This document shows positions 1 to 7,880 of a stretch of DNA of 64,000 nt, piece by piece. Source of the DNA: an uncultured Lachnospiraceae bacterium (GTDB lineage: Bacteria; Bacillota; Clostridia; Lachnospirales; Lachnospiraceae). The stretch is from the NCBI GenBank assembly GCA_910588655.1, contig CAJUPJ010000001.1, forward strand, positions 124,001 through 188,000, in the 5' to 3' direction. Position 1 is the stretch's first letter, and every line of letters starts with the position of its first letter. Under the pieces are notes generated by a model. It was given only the letters and a program-made list of their open reading frames with translations. It ran no database searches and was not told where the DNA came from. The translations under genes were made by a program, and so were the position numbers.

Positions 1-32
1 TGTACAGGTTTCTTTTTATCTGTTATTTTCAT
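1..32 (-). CDS. Start of a gene running off the left edge
   Basis: Only the first ten codons (MKITDKKKPV) are present, so no function can be given. A good ribosome binding site, GGAGG, lies seven bases upstream of the ATG on the minus strand. The gene follows the GH43 xylosidase by about 140 bp on the same strand and may belong to the same carbohydrate operon. The call rests on the start codon and RBS alone. Confidence 0.45.
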   Translation of the reverse strand, partial: MKITDKKKPV

Positions 33-170
33 AAAAAAGCCTCCATTCCTGCATTAGTGATAAAATCATTATTCCTGCTAATAGCAGTAAAAATATTATT
101 TCTGTTATTATGCATATTTTATAAAAAATTATCCATGCCAGGTACAGAAACTTTTAAATGCCAGTAAATA

Positions 171-1820
171 CTAATGCGGAATTCCTTTGTTTTCATCAGC
201 TTTGTATTCAAAGAAATCAAAATCTGCATAATGTTTGTGTTTTATCTGGTCTGTACATGCTATTCCTGTCATAGTGCCTGTAAATTCACCATATTTACAA
301 TATTCATCAGAAAATTTTGTAGTATCAAATTGTATTCCAATACCAGAGTAGCTTATCCCGTCATAACTCCATGAAAACTGTGATGTCCTGCCTTCAATTA
401 CAAGACGTAAGTATACTGGTACATCTTTTATTGGAATACGTGTATTTTCAAATTCTGTTTTTATGCCATTTTCAAGCTGTATAACCGAAAGTGCACTCTG
501 GGCTAGTGTTTCACTATAATATTTTCTTAGGTAGATATAATTCATATTATCATAATACAGAATTAACCCGGCACTGTGCTGGTGTACTTCTGGGATAAAT
601 TCCATTTTAGTGGTAATAACTGCATATACACTTGTCAGTTTGCGGGCAAGTATACTGGTTTTATTTAGTGAGGTAAGTGATTCCTGTCCATATATACGTA
701 CATATCCAGGACGGGATTTGACATCTGCAAACCTTCCAGGCATAATGCGTGGTGCATAATACCAGTTTCCAAGTGTACCACTGTCAAAACCATCAAATGA
801 AGGTATCTGGCATACAGGATAGTCTTCAAGTGCACTTTCTTCATAAAATTCTTTGGCAATATTAGTACCATCAGCCATGCGTAGCCATCCGTCACCAGTC
901 CAGTACATTTTCTGCATGGCTGTTTCACGTCCAAGGGTACAGCGTAATTCAGGGACAAACGGACGGGAACACAGATGTACCAGGTATACTTCCCCAAGTG
1001 ATGTTTCAACATAACTGCCATGTCCTGCTTTTTGCAGTAAAGTACCAGGATTAAAGTATTTTGTTTTTAAATGGTCCGGGTCATGGCGTTCATTTGATAC
1101 AGCAGGATTAGAAGTTAAAACTGGGTTCTTTGGGTCGCCTTCATATTTACCCCATACATTTTTAGAACGTCCCATTGTAACACAGTGGTTATACCCCGTA
1201 CCTCCTTCTGCACACATAATATAATAATAACCATTTCTTTTAGTAAGGTGGGGAGCTTCTATACATCCACGGTCTGTACCACCGCTCCAGATACGTTTAG
1301 GATAGCCTTTAATTTCCTTATTTACAGGGTCGTATTCTGCCATGCAGATAGCACCAGGTTTTTCATAACCTTCCCTGGTTTCCCAGTCAAGGGAAACTAT
1401 ATATTTACGTCCGTCATCATCATGAAGTATTGATGCATCAAAACCAGCAGAATGAAGATATACCGGCTCACTCCAAGGACCTTTTATATCCCTGGCAGTA
1501 ATAAGGTAATTGTCTACATCAAAATAACGTGCATTCATGGAGTTCATAATTCCATAAACTACATAAAACAAATCTTCCTCTTTGCAGTACGTAAGGCATG
1601 GAGCCCATATGCCTTTGGCAGAAGGCAGCTTCTTTAAATCTGTTTTTTCATCATCTGTAAGTACATGTGTATAAAGCTCCCAGTGTTTCATATCTCTTGA
1701 ATGGTAAACAGGTATTCCTGGAAACCATTCAAAAGTGGAAACGGCAATATAATAATCATTATCTTTGCGGCAAATGCATGGGTCAGGGTTAAAACCTGGA
1801 AGAACTGGATTATTTAACAT
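171..1820 (-). CDS. xynB: GH43 beta-xylosidase (xylan 1,4-beta-xylosidase type)
   Basis: 549 residues, the usual length of XynB-type GH43 enzymes, which release xylose from short xylo-oligosaccharides. The N-terminal five-bladed propeller shows all three catalytic positions: D13 (general base, in NPDP), D128 (pKa modulator, in FDAS) and E188 (general acid, in CIEAPH). The C-terminal third fits the beta-sandwich domain of this subfamily. There is no signal peptide, so it should act in the cytoplasm on imported oligosaccharides. The start has GGAGGT six to eight bases upstream and overlaps the end of the transporter gene by 11 bp, suggesting translational coupling. Arabinofuranosidase side activity is common in the family and cannot be excluded. 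Confidence 0.93.
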   Translation of the reverse strand: MLNNPVLPGFNPDPCICRKDNDYYIAVSTFEWFPGIPVYHSRDMKHWELYTHVLTDDEKTDLKKLPSAKGIWAPCLTYCKEEDLFYVVYGIMNSMNARYFDVDNYLITARDIKGPWSEPVYLHSAGFDASILHDDDGRKYIVSLDWETREGYEKPGAICMAEYDPVNKEIKGYPKRIWSGGTDRGCIEAPHLTKRNGYYYIMCAEGGTGYNHCVTMGRSKNVWGKYEGDPKNPVLTSNPAVSNERHDPDHLKTKYFNPGTLLQKAGHGSYVETSLGEVYLVHLCSRPFVPELRCTLGRETAMQKMYWTGDGWLRMADGTNIAKEFYEESALEDYPVCQIPSFDGFDSGTLGNWYYAPRIMPGRFADVKSRPGYVRIYGQESLTSLNKTSILARKLTSVYAVITTKMEFIPEVHQHSAGLILYYDNMNYIYLRKYYSETLAQSALSVIQLENGIKTEFENTRIPIKDVPVYLRLVIEGRTSQFSWSYDGISYSGIGIQFDTTKFSDEYCKYGEFTGTMTGIACTDQIKHKHYADFDFFEYKADENKGIPH

Positions 1821-3147
1821 TTGTATTACCTCCTTCAGAAATGCTTAAATATGCAATAATATTGTCATATTCTTTATCAAGTTTATAGAATGACATAATA
1901 ACTACCTGTAATATACATAAGACTGCAGGGATATAAATAAAAGTAATTTCAGAGCCTGTTTTGTTTCCAGCAAACCCTATTATCCAGGCAAGTATTGCTG
2001 AACCAAGTCCGTTTCCAACTTTAAATCCAAAACTGGAAGCAGAATTTATAAGCCCCTCAGTACGGTAGCCTGTTTCCCATTCGCCATATTCTATAGTATC
2101 TGAAACAATAGCAAACATACAGGATGATATGCCAGCGTTTCCAATTCCTTTAAATACACATACAGCCATTATCCCAGTTATGCTGTTTCCAACAAATGCA
2201 AACATTGCAAAACCAATGCCATAGATAATTGCACCAATAATTAACATATTTCTTTTTCCAGTTTTTTTAATTATAAATGCTGTAAAAAACATAACACCAA
2301 TCTGTACCAGGTTTGACACCATATTCATAGGGCCTACTAACTTTTCGTTGCCAAGTATAGTTTTTGCATAATATACTGCTGCACCGCCATTTAATGAATA
2401 GTTTATAAATATAAAGACCAGGGTTATTGTAATCATAATCCAGTATTTATTTTGTACTAAAAGTTTCAGTCCTTTAAAAAATGGAACTTTTTCCTGTCTG
2501 GTATTTTGTGAAGGTGTAACCCGTTCTTTTGTACCAGTAAATGTAATTATAAATACAATTACTGCTATAATTCCAAATACAGCAAATGTTTTTGTCCATG
2601 CAGACAGGTTATTGCCGAAAAATTCTACAAGTGGAAGAGTGAGGTTTGTAATTAACAGTGTTCCAGTAGTTGCAAGTATCATACGGAATGTGCTTAAAAC
2701 TGAACGTTCATACTGGTCTTGTGTAATTAATGAATTTAAAGTAGCATAAGGTACATTAATCGCTGTATATATTACAGATGATACAAGGTTGTATGTAATA
2801 AAAATATATACCAGTTTCGTTGTTTCGCCAAGCCCTGGCGGTACTGAAAAAAGTAATATGCCTGCAAGGGCAAATGGTATGGACATACGTAAAATCCAGG
2901 GACGGCATTTGCCATAACGTGACTTAGTACGGTCAACAATAATACCCATAACCAGGTCTGTCACGCCATCAAATATTCTTGACAGCAACATAATAGTACC
3001 GATAGTTACTGCACTTACATTTACATAATCGGTATAATAGAATAAAAGAAACGAGGACATTGCAGAATATATAATATTACATCCTAAATCCCCACAGCCA
3101 TATGAGATACGTTCCCAAAAGCTTATTTTAGTTGTATTGGAAGCCAT
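1810..3147 (-). CDS. GPH-family sugar/cation symporter (probable xyloside importer)
   Basis: 445 residues with about twelve hydrophobic segments. The N-terminal region (FWERISYGCGDLGCNIIYSAM, YYTDYVNVS, LSRIFDGVTDLVMGIIVDRT) is typical of the glycoside-pentoside-hexuronide:cation symporter family (MelB/XynP type). It should import xylosides or xylo-oligosaccharides with Na+ or H+ across the cytoplasmic membrane. It lies directly upstream of, and overlaps, the GH43 xylosidase gene, so import and hydrolysis are coupled in one operon. The start is preceded by AAAGGGGGA. The relic of an AraC regulator lies about 300 bp upstream on the same strand, where the operon's regulator normally sits. The substrate is inferred from the neighbour. 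Confidence 0.9.
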   Translation of the reverse strand: MASNTTKISFWERISYGCGDLGCNIIYSAMSSFLLFYYTDYVNVSAVTIGTIMLLSRIFDGVTDLVMGIIVDRTKSRYGKCRPWILRMSIPFALAGILLFSVPPGLGETTKLVYIFITYNLVSSVIYTAINVPYATLNSLITQDQYERSVLSTFRMILATTGTLLITNLTLPLVEFFGNNLSAWTKTFAVFGIIAVIVFIITFTGTKERVTPSQNTRQEKVPFFKGLKLLVQNKYWIMITITLVFIFINYSLNGGAAVYYAKTILGNEKLVGPMNMVSNLVQIGVMFFTAFIIKKTGKRNMLIIGAIIYGIGFAMFAFVGNSITGIMAVCVFKGIGNAGISSCMFAIVSDTIEYGEWETGYRTEGLINSASSFGFKVGNGLGSAILAWIIGFAGNKTGSEITFIYIPAVLCILQVVIMSFYKLDKEYDNIIAYLSISEGGNTNVK

Positions 3148-3224
3148 ACAGGATTCCCCCTTTCGTTTTTGCTGGCATTAGTATATAATTAAAACGAAAT
3201 ATTATATAGTTATAATACCGGCTA

Positions 3225-3425
3225 AAAAATAGGGCAATTCCGACATTCTATATCAGATGTGGGATGACTCCAGCCTCTATAGGCGGTGAGTAACTTATTA
3301 GCATCAATGGCAGGATTCAATCCCCATCTGATATGCCTCCGGCGGGTGGCAGGCGTGCGGAAAGGAAGATTGCCAGCAAAGCTGGCCCGCACGCCGCCGC
3401 AAGAACGCCTCTGGCTTTCTTGAAT
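3225..3425 (-). other. GC-rich structured region, possible insertion-sequence end or ncRNA relic
   Basis: This stretch is much richer in G+C than its surroundings and highly self-complementary. Outer arms ATCAGATGTGGG (near 3252) and CCCCATCTGAT (near 3322) can pair around a segment ending TAACTTATTAGCATC. A second hairpin pairs GGCGTGCGG (near 3352) with CCGCACGCC (near 3387) and encloses a perfect GCCAGC-AAA-GCTGGC stem-loop. This resembles the structured right ends and guide RNAs of IS200/IS605-type elements, but no TnpA or TnpB remains, so this is an inference. It sits between the AraC relic and the transporter gene and may mark the insertion that separated them. Confidence 0.3.
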
Positions 3426-3436
3426 AATCTGCATTG

Positions 3437-3610
3437 TTATTTTGTTATGGTTTTTATTCCATATCCGGGAGTTTCCAGGATTTCCAGACGTTTGGCACGT
3501 GGAGTACATCCATACCGTTTTTTAAATAGTTGTATCATATGTTTATAATTGGTACATCCATGTTTTTCAAATATATCATTTATGGAAATGATAGATGTTG
3601 TGATAATTTC
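3437..3610 (-). pseudogene. C-terminal relic of an AraC-family regulator
   Basis: The minus strand encodes an open stretch (SIISINDIFEKHGCTNYKHMI then QLFKKRYGCTPRAKRLEILE) ending in TAA. It matches the second helix-turn-helix of AraC/XylS proteins, including the hallmark NYKHMIQLFKKRYGCTP recognition region. The ligand domain and first HTH are missing: upstream of about 3610 the sequence turns into a short intergenic repeat. AraC regulators commonly precede GPH symporter and GH43 genes in Lachnospiraceae, so this was probably the regulator of the xyloside operon, now lost. No start codon or intact domain remains. Confidence 0.65.
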
Positions 3611-3701
3611 TAGTTATCCTGCCAGCCTGTTTTCCTGTGGTTTTGCCAGGGAACACTGGAAACGCTGCGTCCGTTATAAACACAAAATAACAGGAAATTA
3701 T
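3603..3701 (+). repeat. Core-deleted copy of the dispersed hairpin element
   Basis: About 100 bp with terminal inverted repeats (ATAATTTC-tAGTTATCC at the left, AATAACaGGAAATTAT at the right). The inner parts match the left and right arms of the full elements: TTTTGCCAGGGAACACTGGAAAC joins GCTGCGTCCGTTATAAACACA. The whole core hairpin is missing. A degenerate copy of the 20-bp motif (AATTATGAAACGCACGTA) overlaps the right end and ends at 3713. The copy sits exactly at the breakpoint of the AraC relic. Confidence 0.7.
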
Positions 3702-3750
3702 GAAACGCACGTATTTTACTAGAAAAACTTAATGGCTGCCATGTTTCATT

Positions 3751-3779
3751 TTGCCAGGGTTTTCATATACTGGTATATC
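3751..3779 (+). promoter_or_regulatory. Possible sigma-A promoter of the cysteine desulfurase gene
   Basis: TTGCCA (3751-3756), a 17-bp spacer and TATATC (3774-3779), preceded by TGG as a partial extended -10. It is about 95 bp upstream of the ATG. It does not keep the fixed 42-bp distance to the neighbouring motif copy that is seen at five other promoters. Confidence 0.35.
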
Positions 3780-3873
3780 AGCCCTGGGTACAGGGAAATC
3801 CATGCAAAAATATGGTTTTCCTGCTTTTACAGATGTGCCTGGGTGAATTTTTGTGAGAGGATGGTAGCATATA

Positions 3874-5013
3874 ATGATATATCTGGATAATGCTGCAACT
3901 ACACCAGTACATCCAAAAGTCCTTAAGGTAATGCTGCCATATCTGGAAAAGCAGTATGGCAATCCGTCAGGCATTTATGAATTTGCAGAGAAAAGCAAAG
4001 ATGTTATTGATGGTGTAAGGGAAACAATAGCAGCAAGCATTAATGCAAAACCAGAGGAAATATATTTTACAAGCGGCGGTACTGAGTCAGATAACTGGGC
4101 GCTTGTTGGCATGGCAGAGGCTTTAAAAGACAAAGGCAGGCATATTATTACAACATCAATTGAACACCATGCAGTTATAAACACATGTGAGTACCTGAAA
4201 CAGCGTGGATTTGATATAACTTATCTTGATGTGGACAGCAATGGGATTATTAATCCAAGGCAGTTAATGAAGGCTATAAGGAAAGATACTATTTTGATAA
4301 GTATAATGGCTGCAAATAATGAAACTGGAAGTATACAGCCAGTGCAGGTAATTGGAGGGATTGCTAAAAGGAACAATATCTGTTTCCATACAGATGCAGT
4401 CCAGGCGTACCTCCATATGGACATAGATGTAAATAAGATGAATATTGGAATGATGAGTGCAAGTGCCCATAAGTTCAGGGGTGCAAAAGGGTGTGGTTTT
4501 TTATATATAAGGGATGGTATAAAGCCGGCAATATTTATGCATGGCGGCAAACAGGAGTCAGGAATAAGGGCAGGCACAGAAAATGTTCCTGGAATAGCAG
4601 GCATGGGGGAAGCTGTCAGGATTGCAATGCAGGATATGCATAAAGACATTGTTTATGTAAGGAATATGCGGGATTACCTTTTATACAGGATTGAGCATGA
4701 AATACCTGGCGTAGTCCTTAATGGTTCAAGGCATATGCGCCTCCCAGGAAACCTGAATGTAAGCTTCCTGGGAATTGAAGGGCAGAGCCTGCTTATAATG
4801 CTTGATATGGACGGGATATGCACGTCAAGTGGTTCTGCCTGCACAGCAGGGACTGGCGGCGGTTCGCATGTGCTTAAAGCCCTTGGTGCTAGTGGTGACA
4901 GGTTAAAGGGGGCATTAAGGATGACACTTGGCACACAGAATACAATGGAGGAAATGGACTATGTAATCTGGCGTTTAAAAGAAAATGTTGCTGCCTTGCG
5001 TGATAAGGATTAG
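3874..5013 (+). CDS. Cysteine desulfurase (class V aminotransferase, NifS/IscS-like)
   Basis: 379 residues. This PLP enzyme removes sulfur from cysteine as a protein-bound persulfide for Fe-S clusters, thiolated tRNA or cofactors. Visible hallmarks: YLDNAATTP at the N-terminus, the EHHA histidines (98-99) that stack on PLP, D174 in FHTDAVQA, the Schiff-base lysine K200 in SAHKFRGAKG, and the active-site cysteine C323 in TSSGSACTAG. The motif around the cysteine fits group I (NifS/IscS) enzymes. No IscU, ThiI or MnmA lies beside it, so its acceptor is unknown. The ATG follows GAGAGGATGG. It converges with the PHP phosphatase gene, and the two stop codons overlap. Confidence 0.92.
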   Translation: MIYLDNAATTPVHPKVLKVMLPYLEKQYGNPSGIYEFAEKSKDVIDGVRETIAASINAKPEEIYFTSGGTESDNWALVGMAEALKDKGRHIITTSIEHHAVINTCEYLKQRGFDITYLDVDSNGIINPRQLMKAIRKDTILISIMAANNETGSIQPVQVIGGIAKRNNICFHTDAVQAYLHMDIDVNKMNIGMMSASAHKFRGAKGCGFLYIRDGIKPAIFMHGGKQESGIRAGTENVPGIAGMGEAVRIAMQDMHKDIVYVRNMRDYLLYRIEHEIPGVVLNGSRHMRLPGNLNVSFLGIEGQSLLIMLDMDGICTSSGSACTAGTGGGSHVLKALGASGDRLKGALRMTLGTQNTMEEMDYVIWRLKENVAALRDKD

Positions 5014-5876
5014 CTTACTGGCAGCATTTCCGGCCTGCGGTTTGTAAATTCTGTATAGTATTTAAAGCCGCAGGTTTTTAGTATTTCTGGTACACCATCA
5101 AAACCAAATCCAAGATGCCTGGCTTCATGTGCATCTGAGCCAATAGTTATTATTTCACCGCCAAGCTCTTTATAAAGCTTTAAAATCTTTTCATGCGGGT
5201 GTGGGTGGTGAAGCCCGTATTTAATGCCGCTTGTATTTAATTCAATACCCTTTCCGCTGTTAATAAGCTCTTTAAGTATTGCCTCAATTATATCGAGGAA
5301 ATTATTAGTTATGGAAATGTAATAATCTTCATCAAATAAATTGCTGCTTCTGAGTTTTTTCATATATGGCGTATATCTTGTAATATAGTCAATATGCCCG
5401 TAAACATCAAAATCCACGCCGCTTTTTGCATTTTCAAGTGTAGCCTCATAAAACTTCTGTATTGCAGTTTTTTCATCTGTCCCTTCCCAGAAAATATCAT
5501 AATAAGGGTCGGTATTGTCTACAAGGTGTGTAGAACCTATTACAAAGTCAAATTTATATAAGTTTAAAAGTTCCATACACTTGTCTTTGGCATCTTCTTT
5601 AAGCCCAAGTTCAATTCCAGTGCGTATTTTTATCTGTGGGTAAAGTGGTATAAGCCGCCGGGTTTCAATAAAATAAGCGTCTGTATCAAGGAAAAACGGC
5701 GGTTCTGTATCACTGCTTTTATTATAAATTACAGGAAAATTATAGTCCATATGGTCTGTAAAACATATTGAAGGAAATCCGTTTTCTATTGCTGCCATTA
5801 ACATTTGTTCCATTGGCTCTTTACTGTCTGTTGAAAATGCTGTGTGTACATGGCTGTCTGATGTTATCTTTGTCAT
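5010..5876 (-). CDS. PHP-domain phosphatase, histidinol-phosphatase (HisJ/HisK) family
   Basis: 288 residues beginning with the PHP metal-binding signature SDSHVHTAFSTDS. Later conserved groups are CFTDHMDY, GIELGL, the STHLVD histidine, DVYGHIDYITRY and the late GSDAHEARHLG motif. The family hydrolyses L-histidinol phosphate in histidine synthesis, and some members act on other phosphoesters. The start overlaps the rqcH stop as ATGA, implying translational coupling. The only other histidine gene in the window is hisIE, 35 kb away, so the pathway is scattered. Substrate assignment is by family only. Confidence 0.85.
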   Translation of the reverse strand: MTKITSDSHVHTAFSTDSKEPMEQMLMAAIENGFPSICFTDHMDYNFPVIYNKSSDTEPPFFLDTDAYFIETRRLIPLYPQIKIRTGIELGLKEDAKDKCMELLNLYKFDFVIGSTHLVDNTDPYYDIFWEGTDEKTAIQKFYEATLENAKSGVDFDVYGHIDYITRYTPYMKKLRSSNLFDEDYYISITNNFLDIIEAILKELINSGKGIELNTSGIKYGLHHPHPHEKILKLYKELGGEIITIGSDAHEARHLGFGFDGVPEILKTCGFKYYTEFTNRRPEMLPVS

Positions 5877-7660
5877 TCCTGTACCTCCTTAATCCCGCTT
5901 ATATCTGTATCAATAGTCATTGAATAATTAGTATAGTAAACAACAAATCCGGGCTTGCTGCCGTTTGGCTTTTTAACATGTTTTTTCTGTATATAATCAA
6001 TCTCTGCCTTGCCCTGCTCCTTTGCTTTGGAATAGTATGCTGCAAGCCTTGCTGCCTCTTCAAATGAGCGGTCTGGCAGTTCCTTTCCTTCTGTTTTTAC
6101 TATAACATGTGAACCTGCGCTTGCTTTTGCATGAAACCACCAGTCATTGCCTGTAGCTATTTTAAATGTAAGTTCATCGTTCTGGTAGTTGTTTTTGCCA
6201 ACGTATATATCAAACCCGTCAGAAGAAATATAGTGGAGAGGTTTGATTTTAGCTGGCTTTTTACTGCCTTTGCCCTGGCTTGCTGCCTGGCGCTTCATAT
6301 ACCCATATTCGGAAAGCTCACGCCTTATTGTTGCAAGGTCTTCTTCGTGTCTTGCAATATCAAGGGCATTGCTGATTGAATCAAGGTGGGAAATTTCCTG
6401 CCTGGTTTCTTCAATCTGTATACTTAATGCCTCAAAAGTACGCTTTAATTTTGCATATTTTTCAAAAAAGCGTTTGGCATTGTCAACAGCGCCCATATTT
6501 TCATCAAGTGGTATAGTAATCTCTTCATTAGTATAATAGTTTTCACATGTAAAGCTTTTTTCCCCGCCTTTTAATTCGTATCCATATGTTGTAAGAAGTT
6601 CGCCGTATACCTTGTATTTATCCCTTTTTTCAGTATCTTTAAGCTGTTTTGCCTGTAAATCGTATTTTTTGCGTGCCCGTTCCAGTGCAGTATTAGTAAT
6701 TCTGCGCAAATCATAGGATTTCTGGCGGATACGTGAAATAATTTCCTTGGCAGAATAATATGTGCAAAGCATCTGGCTGGCACTTTCACATGTCTGTACC
6801 TGGTAACTGCTGTCATCAGAGTACATGGTTAGCGGAATACATGAAAACTCTACAGGCTCATTTTCCTTATATATAATACATGGCTTAAAATCTGCTTCCC
6901 TTACCCTTTCCATTATCCTTATAAAATTGCGGTAAAGGTGCAGCTTCTCCATTTCTGTCAGTTCTGCTGTACTGTTTTTGCCTGAAAGGGAGGAAATATA
7001 TATCAGTTCTTCAGACATAACAGGGCTGAAACCTGTAAGGGAAGTGTACAGTGCCTTTGTAATATTTACAGGCTTTGTAAGGACAATATCTGTAAATTCT
7101 TTTTCTGTAATGGTAAAAGGGTCAAATTTATTCTGTGTATCTGGTATAAAATAATCCCTTCCAGGAAGGACTTCCCTTACTGAACTTACAAGCAGGGAAA
7201 TATGTTTAATGCTGTCAATTATTTTATTATGGTCATCACAGAAAATTATATTGCTGTGTTTGCCCATAAGCTCTATTATAAGGAATTTCCTGCATAAATC
7301 ACCCATTTCATTGAGATGTTCAAGTTCTATTTTTATTACACGCTCAAGCCCTTCCTGGCTTATATTGGTAATCCGGCAGTTATTAAGGTGCTTCCTTAAT
7401 ACCATGCAGAATGTTGGTGCAGACATTGGTGACTGCTTATTTTCATCATTAATATATAAAAGCGGCAGGCTTGGGTTAACTGATGCTGCCAGGCGTTTCT
7501 GGAAGCGCTTTGTGTTACCGCCGCCATCACTTACACTTTGCTTTATAGTAAGCAGGAGCTCATCCTTCTCAGGCTGTGCTATTTTGGTAATGCGTCCGTT
7601 TGTTAATGTATTATTAAGCTCATATGCCAGAGCTGCTATAGTAATTCCATCTAATGCCAT
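5873..7660 (-). CDS. rqcH: RqcH/NEMF-family ribosome quality control protein (NFACT)
   Basis: 595 residues from the chosen ATG. It has an NFACT-N domain, two central helical coiled-coil stretches (about 290-430) and a C-terminal NFACT-R domain containing YVGKNNYQNDELTFKIA and DWWFHAKASAGSHVIV. The family binds split 50S subunits carrying stalled peptidyl-tRNA and directs C-terminal alanine tailing. Older annotations call it fibronectin-binding protein, which is unlikely as its main role because there is no signal peptide. A TTG lies two codons upstream, but AGAGG abuts it, while the same RBS is well spaced for the ATG at 7660, so that start is preferred. Confidence 0.92.
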   Translation of the reverse strand: MALDGITIAALAYELNNTLTNGRITKIAQPEKDELLLTIKQSVSDGGGNTKRFQKRLAASVNPSLPLLYINDENKQSPMSAPTFCMVLRKHLNNCRITNISQEGLERVIKIELEHLNEMGDLCRKFLIIELMGKHSNIIFCDDHNKIIDSIKHISLLVSSVREVLPGRDYFIPDTQNKFDPFTITEKEFTDIVLTKPVNITKALYTSLTGFSPVMSEELIYISSLSGKNSTAELTEMEKLHLYRNFIRIMERVREADFKPCIIYKENEPVEFSCIPLTMYSDDSSYQVQTCESASQMLCTYYSAKEIISRIRQKSYDLRRITNTALERARKKYDLQAKQLKDTEKRDKYKVYGELLTTYGYELKGGEKSFTCENYYTNEEITIPLDENMGAVDNAKRFFEKYAKLKRTFEALSIQIEETRQEISHLDSISNALDIARHEEDLATIRRELSEYGYMKRQAASQGKGSKKPAKIKPLHYISSDGFDIYVGKNNYQNDELTFKIATGNDWWFHAKASAGSHVIVKTEGKELPDRSFEEAARLAAYYSKAKEQGKAEIDYIQKKHVKKPNGSKPGFVVYYTNYSMTIDTDISGIKEVQE

Positions 7661-7880
7661 ATCCAACCTCTTTTCTGTAAGGGCAAAATTCCCTTAATAT
7701 ATTGTGCATGTATAATCCGGGTTCTAAACATTAACAATTATAGTACCTGGGCTGTAATAAAGCAACTTAAAAATCCATACTGCCATGCAGTCGGAAAATA
7801 TTTGCATTTCATACTTTTTGTCTGTATAATATGCTAATAGAAGAGTTTATTTATTTTTTACAGGGGAAGGGGTAAAAAGA

